Source: Akkermansiaceae bacterium UBA6138 (GTDB lineage Bacteria; Verrucomicrobiota; Verrucomicrobiia; Verrucomicrobiales; DEV007). From it: a DNA stretch of 16,569 nucleotides. The position numbers and the translations under genes were made by a program. Location of the stretch: assembly GCA_002422425.1 (NCBI GenBank), contig DIVG01000041.1, positions 77,375 to 93,943 on the forward strand, written 5' to 3'. Positions 14,975 through 16,569 of the stretch are shown here, in pieces. The notes beneath the pieces were generated by a model. It was not told the DNA's origin and made no database searches. It worked only from the letters and a program-made list of their open reading frames with translations. Numbering within the stretch: the first letter of the stretch is position 1; each line of letters starts with the position of its first letter.

Positions 14975-15865
14975 ATGAGTCGATTTAATCTCTTCTTTCT
15001 CATCACTTTTGTCGGTCTCCTGATCTGGGTCACCTTCTTCCAGCCGACGACGGTGAACCGGATCCAACAAGGAGTGATGGTCGCGCTGCGCCCTTTCATA
15101 AAGGCTTCAAACGAGCTGGACAGAGGGATTGATTCTCTCGGAGGCGAGACTCTAAATCCCGCGCAGCTCCGGGAAAAGCTCTCTGCGATGGAGCAAGAGC
15201 GCAACCGCCTCAAACTCGAAGTGATCCGCCTCGATGAACTCCTCACCGAGAACAACCAGCTTCGCCGGGCTCTCGAGTATCGCGAAAAATCGCCGCTTTC
15301 GCTCGTCGCCACCCGGGTCATCAGCCGCAAACCCTCGCAATGGTACAACACCGTCGTGATCGACAAGGGCAGCAGTGCCGGCATTGTCGTCGATAGCCCC
15401 GTCATCGTCCCCATGGGTGACAAAGCCGGTCTCGTCGGAAGAATCTCCGAGGTCATCAGTCCGGACTCCGCAATCGTTCTTCTCCTCACCGATGAGATGT
15501 GCCAGGTCTCGGCGAAGCTGGAAAACTCGCAGGAGCAGGGTATCCTCAGCGGCCAGCGCGGGGCCCTCCGCACCCTGCCGAACCTGAAACTGCGTTACCT
15601 CTCCAAAGAGGCCCTCGCCATCCCCGGACAAAAGGTAATCAGTTCGGGCACGGGCGAACTCTTCCCCGCCAACCTCCTCCTCGGCGAAGTGGTGAGTCTC
15701 TCTAGCGGAATCATCGACTCCGAAGCCGTGGTAAAACCTTCGGCGAATTTTGACGAACTCACGGACGTCTTCGTTATTATTCCGGCCGATCCCGCCAAAG
15801 AGCCGCCTCCACCGGCCTCCGAGTCTCCCGCGTTTCCGCTGACGCCCGCTTCCCCGGTCCCATGA
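14975..15865 (+). CDS. mreC: rod shape-determining protein MreC
   Basis: MreC is a single-pass inner-membrane protein that projects into the periplasm and links the MreB filament, MreD and the elongation synthases PBP2 and RodA. The 296-residue product shows the expected order. There is a short cytoplasmic start, one membrane helix (FNLFFLITFVGLLIWVTFF, 4-22), and a coiled coil at about 62-101 (REKLSAMEQERNRLKLEV, ending ENNQLRRALEY). The beta-domain follows from about 108, with YNTVVIDKGSSAGIVVDSPV and GLVGRISEVISPDSAIVLLL. After about residue 268 comes a Pro-rich tail (PADPAKEPPPPASESPAF), probably disordered. Its TGA stop overlaps the mreD ATG in an ATGA junction, which favours translational coupling. 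Confidence 0.95.
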   Translation: MSRFNLFFLITFVGLLIWVTFFQPTTVNRIQQGVMVALRPFIKASNELDRGIDSLGGETLNPAQLREKLSAMEQERNRLKLEVIRLDELLTENNQLRRALEYREKSPLSLVATRVISRKPSQWYNTVVIDKGSSAGIVVDSPVIVPMGDKAGLVGRISEVISPDSAIVLLLTDEMCQVSAKLENSQEQGILSGQRGALRTLPNLKLRYLSKEALAIPGQKVISSGTGELFPANLLLGEVVSLSSGIIDSEAVVKPSANFDELTDVFVIIPADPAKEPPPPASESPAFPLTPASPVP

Positions 15866-16455
15866 AGTTTTTCGCCCTGCTCGCAGGCATGCTCCTGCTC
15901 TCCTTCATTCTCCAGGAGTTTCTCCCGGTCTTTGACTGGGCCTACGGGTCGCGGCTGATGTTCGTCCACGCCGTTTTCCTTGCCGCCGCTGTCGCCGTCC
16001 CCTTCCCTGCGATGTTGGCGCTCGCCTTCGCCACCGGCCTGATCTGGGACGCCCGCTACCACGTCCCCGTCTATCCCGACGAGGCCACCTTCGGAATACT
16101 GACGCAGTCTGAGATCCCCTTCGGGTTCACGATTTTTCTGCTCGGAGTCACGGGAGCCCTCATTCAGGGCATTCGCCCCCTCTTTCGGCGAGGCCGGTGG
16201 GAACTGCCCGTCTTTATGATAGGGCTCTGCACCGGCATCATCCTGTTGAGCGAGTATCTTGTCATCAGCTTTCAGCGCGGCGGGCTCCAAATTTCGATGG
16301 ATCTCTGGTGGAAATTGCTCATGACCGCCTTGTTTTCTTCTCTCGTATCGCCTTTTTTACTGCTACTGTTAAGTCGCGTCGCCGGCCGCATGCGGTATCA
16401 AATCCGCCAAGAGGGTCTCAAGCGACGGCACACTTACGATGGTGACGCACTTTAG
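15862..16455 (+). CDS. mreD: rod shape-determining protein MreD
   Basis: MreD is a small polytopic inner-membrane partner of MreC in the elongation complex. The 197-residue product is hydrophobic with five or so membrane helices, starting KFFALLAGMLLLSFILQEFL. A basic C-terminus (RMRYQIRQEGLKRRH) is predicted to face the cytoplasm. MreD sequences are poorly conserved, so the call rests mainly on size, hydrophobicity and position: it shares four bases with mreC and its 3' end overlaps the PBP2 gene by 17 bases. It is slightly longer than the common 160-180 residues; the extra residues lie mainly in the loop around HVPVYPDEATFGILTQSEIP. Confidence 0.88.
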   Translation: MKFFALLAGMLLLSFILQEFLPVFDWAYGSRLMFVHAVFLAAAVAVPFPAMLALAFATGLIWDARYHVPVYPDEATFGILTQSEIPFGFTIFLLGVTGALIQGIRPLFRRGRWELPVFMIGLCTGIILLSEYLVISFQRGGLQISMDLWWKLLMTALFSSLVSPFLLLLLSRVAGRMRYQIRQEGLKRRHTYDGDAL

Positions 16456-16569
16456 ATTCCGGCTTTACCTGTTGGCTGTCCTGGTGATGGCCGGCTTCAG
16501 CCTGCTCGTCTATCGCCTTTATGCAATTCAGGTGACCGATCACCAGTATTGGGCCGCCCGAGTCCCGGG
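16439..16569 (+). CDS. mrdA: penicillin-binding protein 2, N-terminal fragment
   Basis: The first 43 codons of a gene cut by the window end. PBP2 is the transpeptidase that cross-links peptidoglycan during elongation, working with RodA and MreC. What is seen: a short basic N-terminus (MVTHFRFRLY), a single membrane helix (LLAVLVMAGFSLLVYRLY), then QVTDHQYWAARVP. The pattern of helix, RL, hydrophobic-x-Q-V and a Tyr before Ala is typical of the N-terminus of class B PBPs such as PBP2 and FtsI. The position directly after mreBCD, with a 17-base overlap with mreD, favours PBP2 over FtsI. The dimerisation and transpeptidase domains lie outside the window, so the function is inferred from context. 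A GTG follows the ATG directly and could be the true start. Confidence 0.85.
   Translation, partial: MVTHFRFRLYLLAVLVMAGFSLLVYRLYAIQVTDHQYWAARVP

Noticed and set aside
14419..15573. Long minus-strand reading frame (384 codons) opposite mreB and mreC
   Set aside because: It lies antisense to two certain genes, its product is Arg/Ser-rich low-complexity sequence typical of antisense frames in GC-rich DNA, and no domain is recognisable.
1..16569. CRISPR arrays, tRNA or rRNA genes, insertion sequences, riboswitches
   Set aside because: Every spacer is under about 215 bases and none shows regularly spaced repeats, a cloverleaf with TTCRA-type T-loop, terminal inverted repeats with a transposase, or a known riboswitch core.

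Overview
The window looks like a chromosomal segment from a member of the Verrucomicrobiota, or a close PVC-group relative. It is GC-rich with AT-rich promoter regions. The lineage call is an inference from gene content: a secreted SHD1-domain protein, a large secreted propeller/cytochrome c protein of the kind common in Verrucomicrobiota and Planctomycetota, a complete mreBCD-PBP2 cluster, and many start codons without a recognisable Shine-Dalgarno sequence. No rRNA marker is present to confirm it. No tRNA, rRNA, CRISPR array, insertion sequence or phage gene was seen.

Layout. (1) Positions 1-1798 hold the 3' end of the nuo operon: the tail of nuoM and a complete nuoN, encoding proton-pumping membrane subunits of respiratory complex I. 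Two stem-loops follow. (2) Positions 1919-7832 hold four genes for exported proteins: a small protein of unknown function on the minus strand, an SHD1 plus papain-fold (C39-like) protein, an 877-residue propeller/cytochrome c protein, and a minus-strand esterase-like alpha/beta hydrolase whose 3' end overlaps the cytochrome gene. This is the least understood part. (3) Positions 8012-10247 hold xseB and dxs as an overlapping pair (DNA repair and isoprenoid precursor synthesis). (4) Positions 10306-12760, minus strand, hold a probable three-gene operon read in the order gamma-carbonic-anhydrase-like protein, BFN/DUF151 protein, ChrA-type transporter. (5) Positions 12956-13293 hold a monocistronic HU gene with a textbook intrinsic terminator. 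(6) Positions 13324-13686, minus strand, hold a small cysteine-cluster (YkgJ-type) protein. (7) Positions 13900 to the end hold mreB, mreC, mreD and the start of a PBP2 gene, tightly spaced or overlapping: the rod-shape elongation machinery.

Most of the window is housekeeping. I do not see a convincing new multi-gene system. The observations most worth checking are the secreted SHD1/peptidase-fold and cytochrome pair, an Ala in place of the second Gly of the thiamine-binding GDG motif in Dxs, a possible 41-codon ORF with a strong Shine-Dalgarno sequence in the mreB leader, the general lack of Shine-Dalgarno sequences, and the ChrA/BFN/gamma-CA operon.
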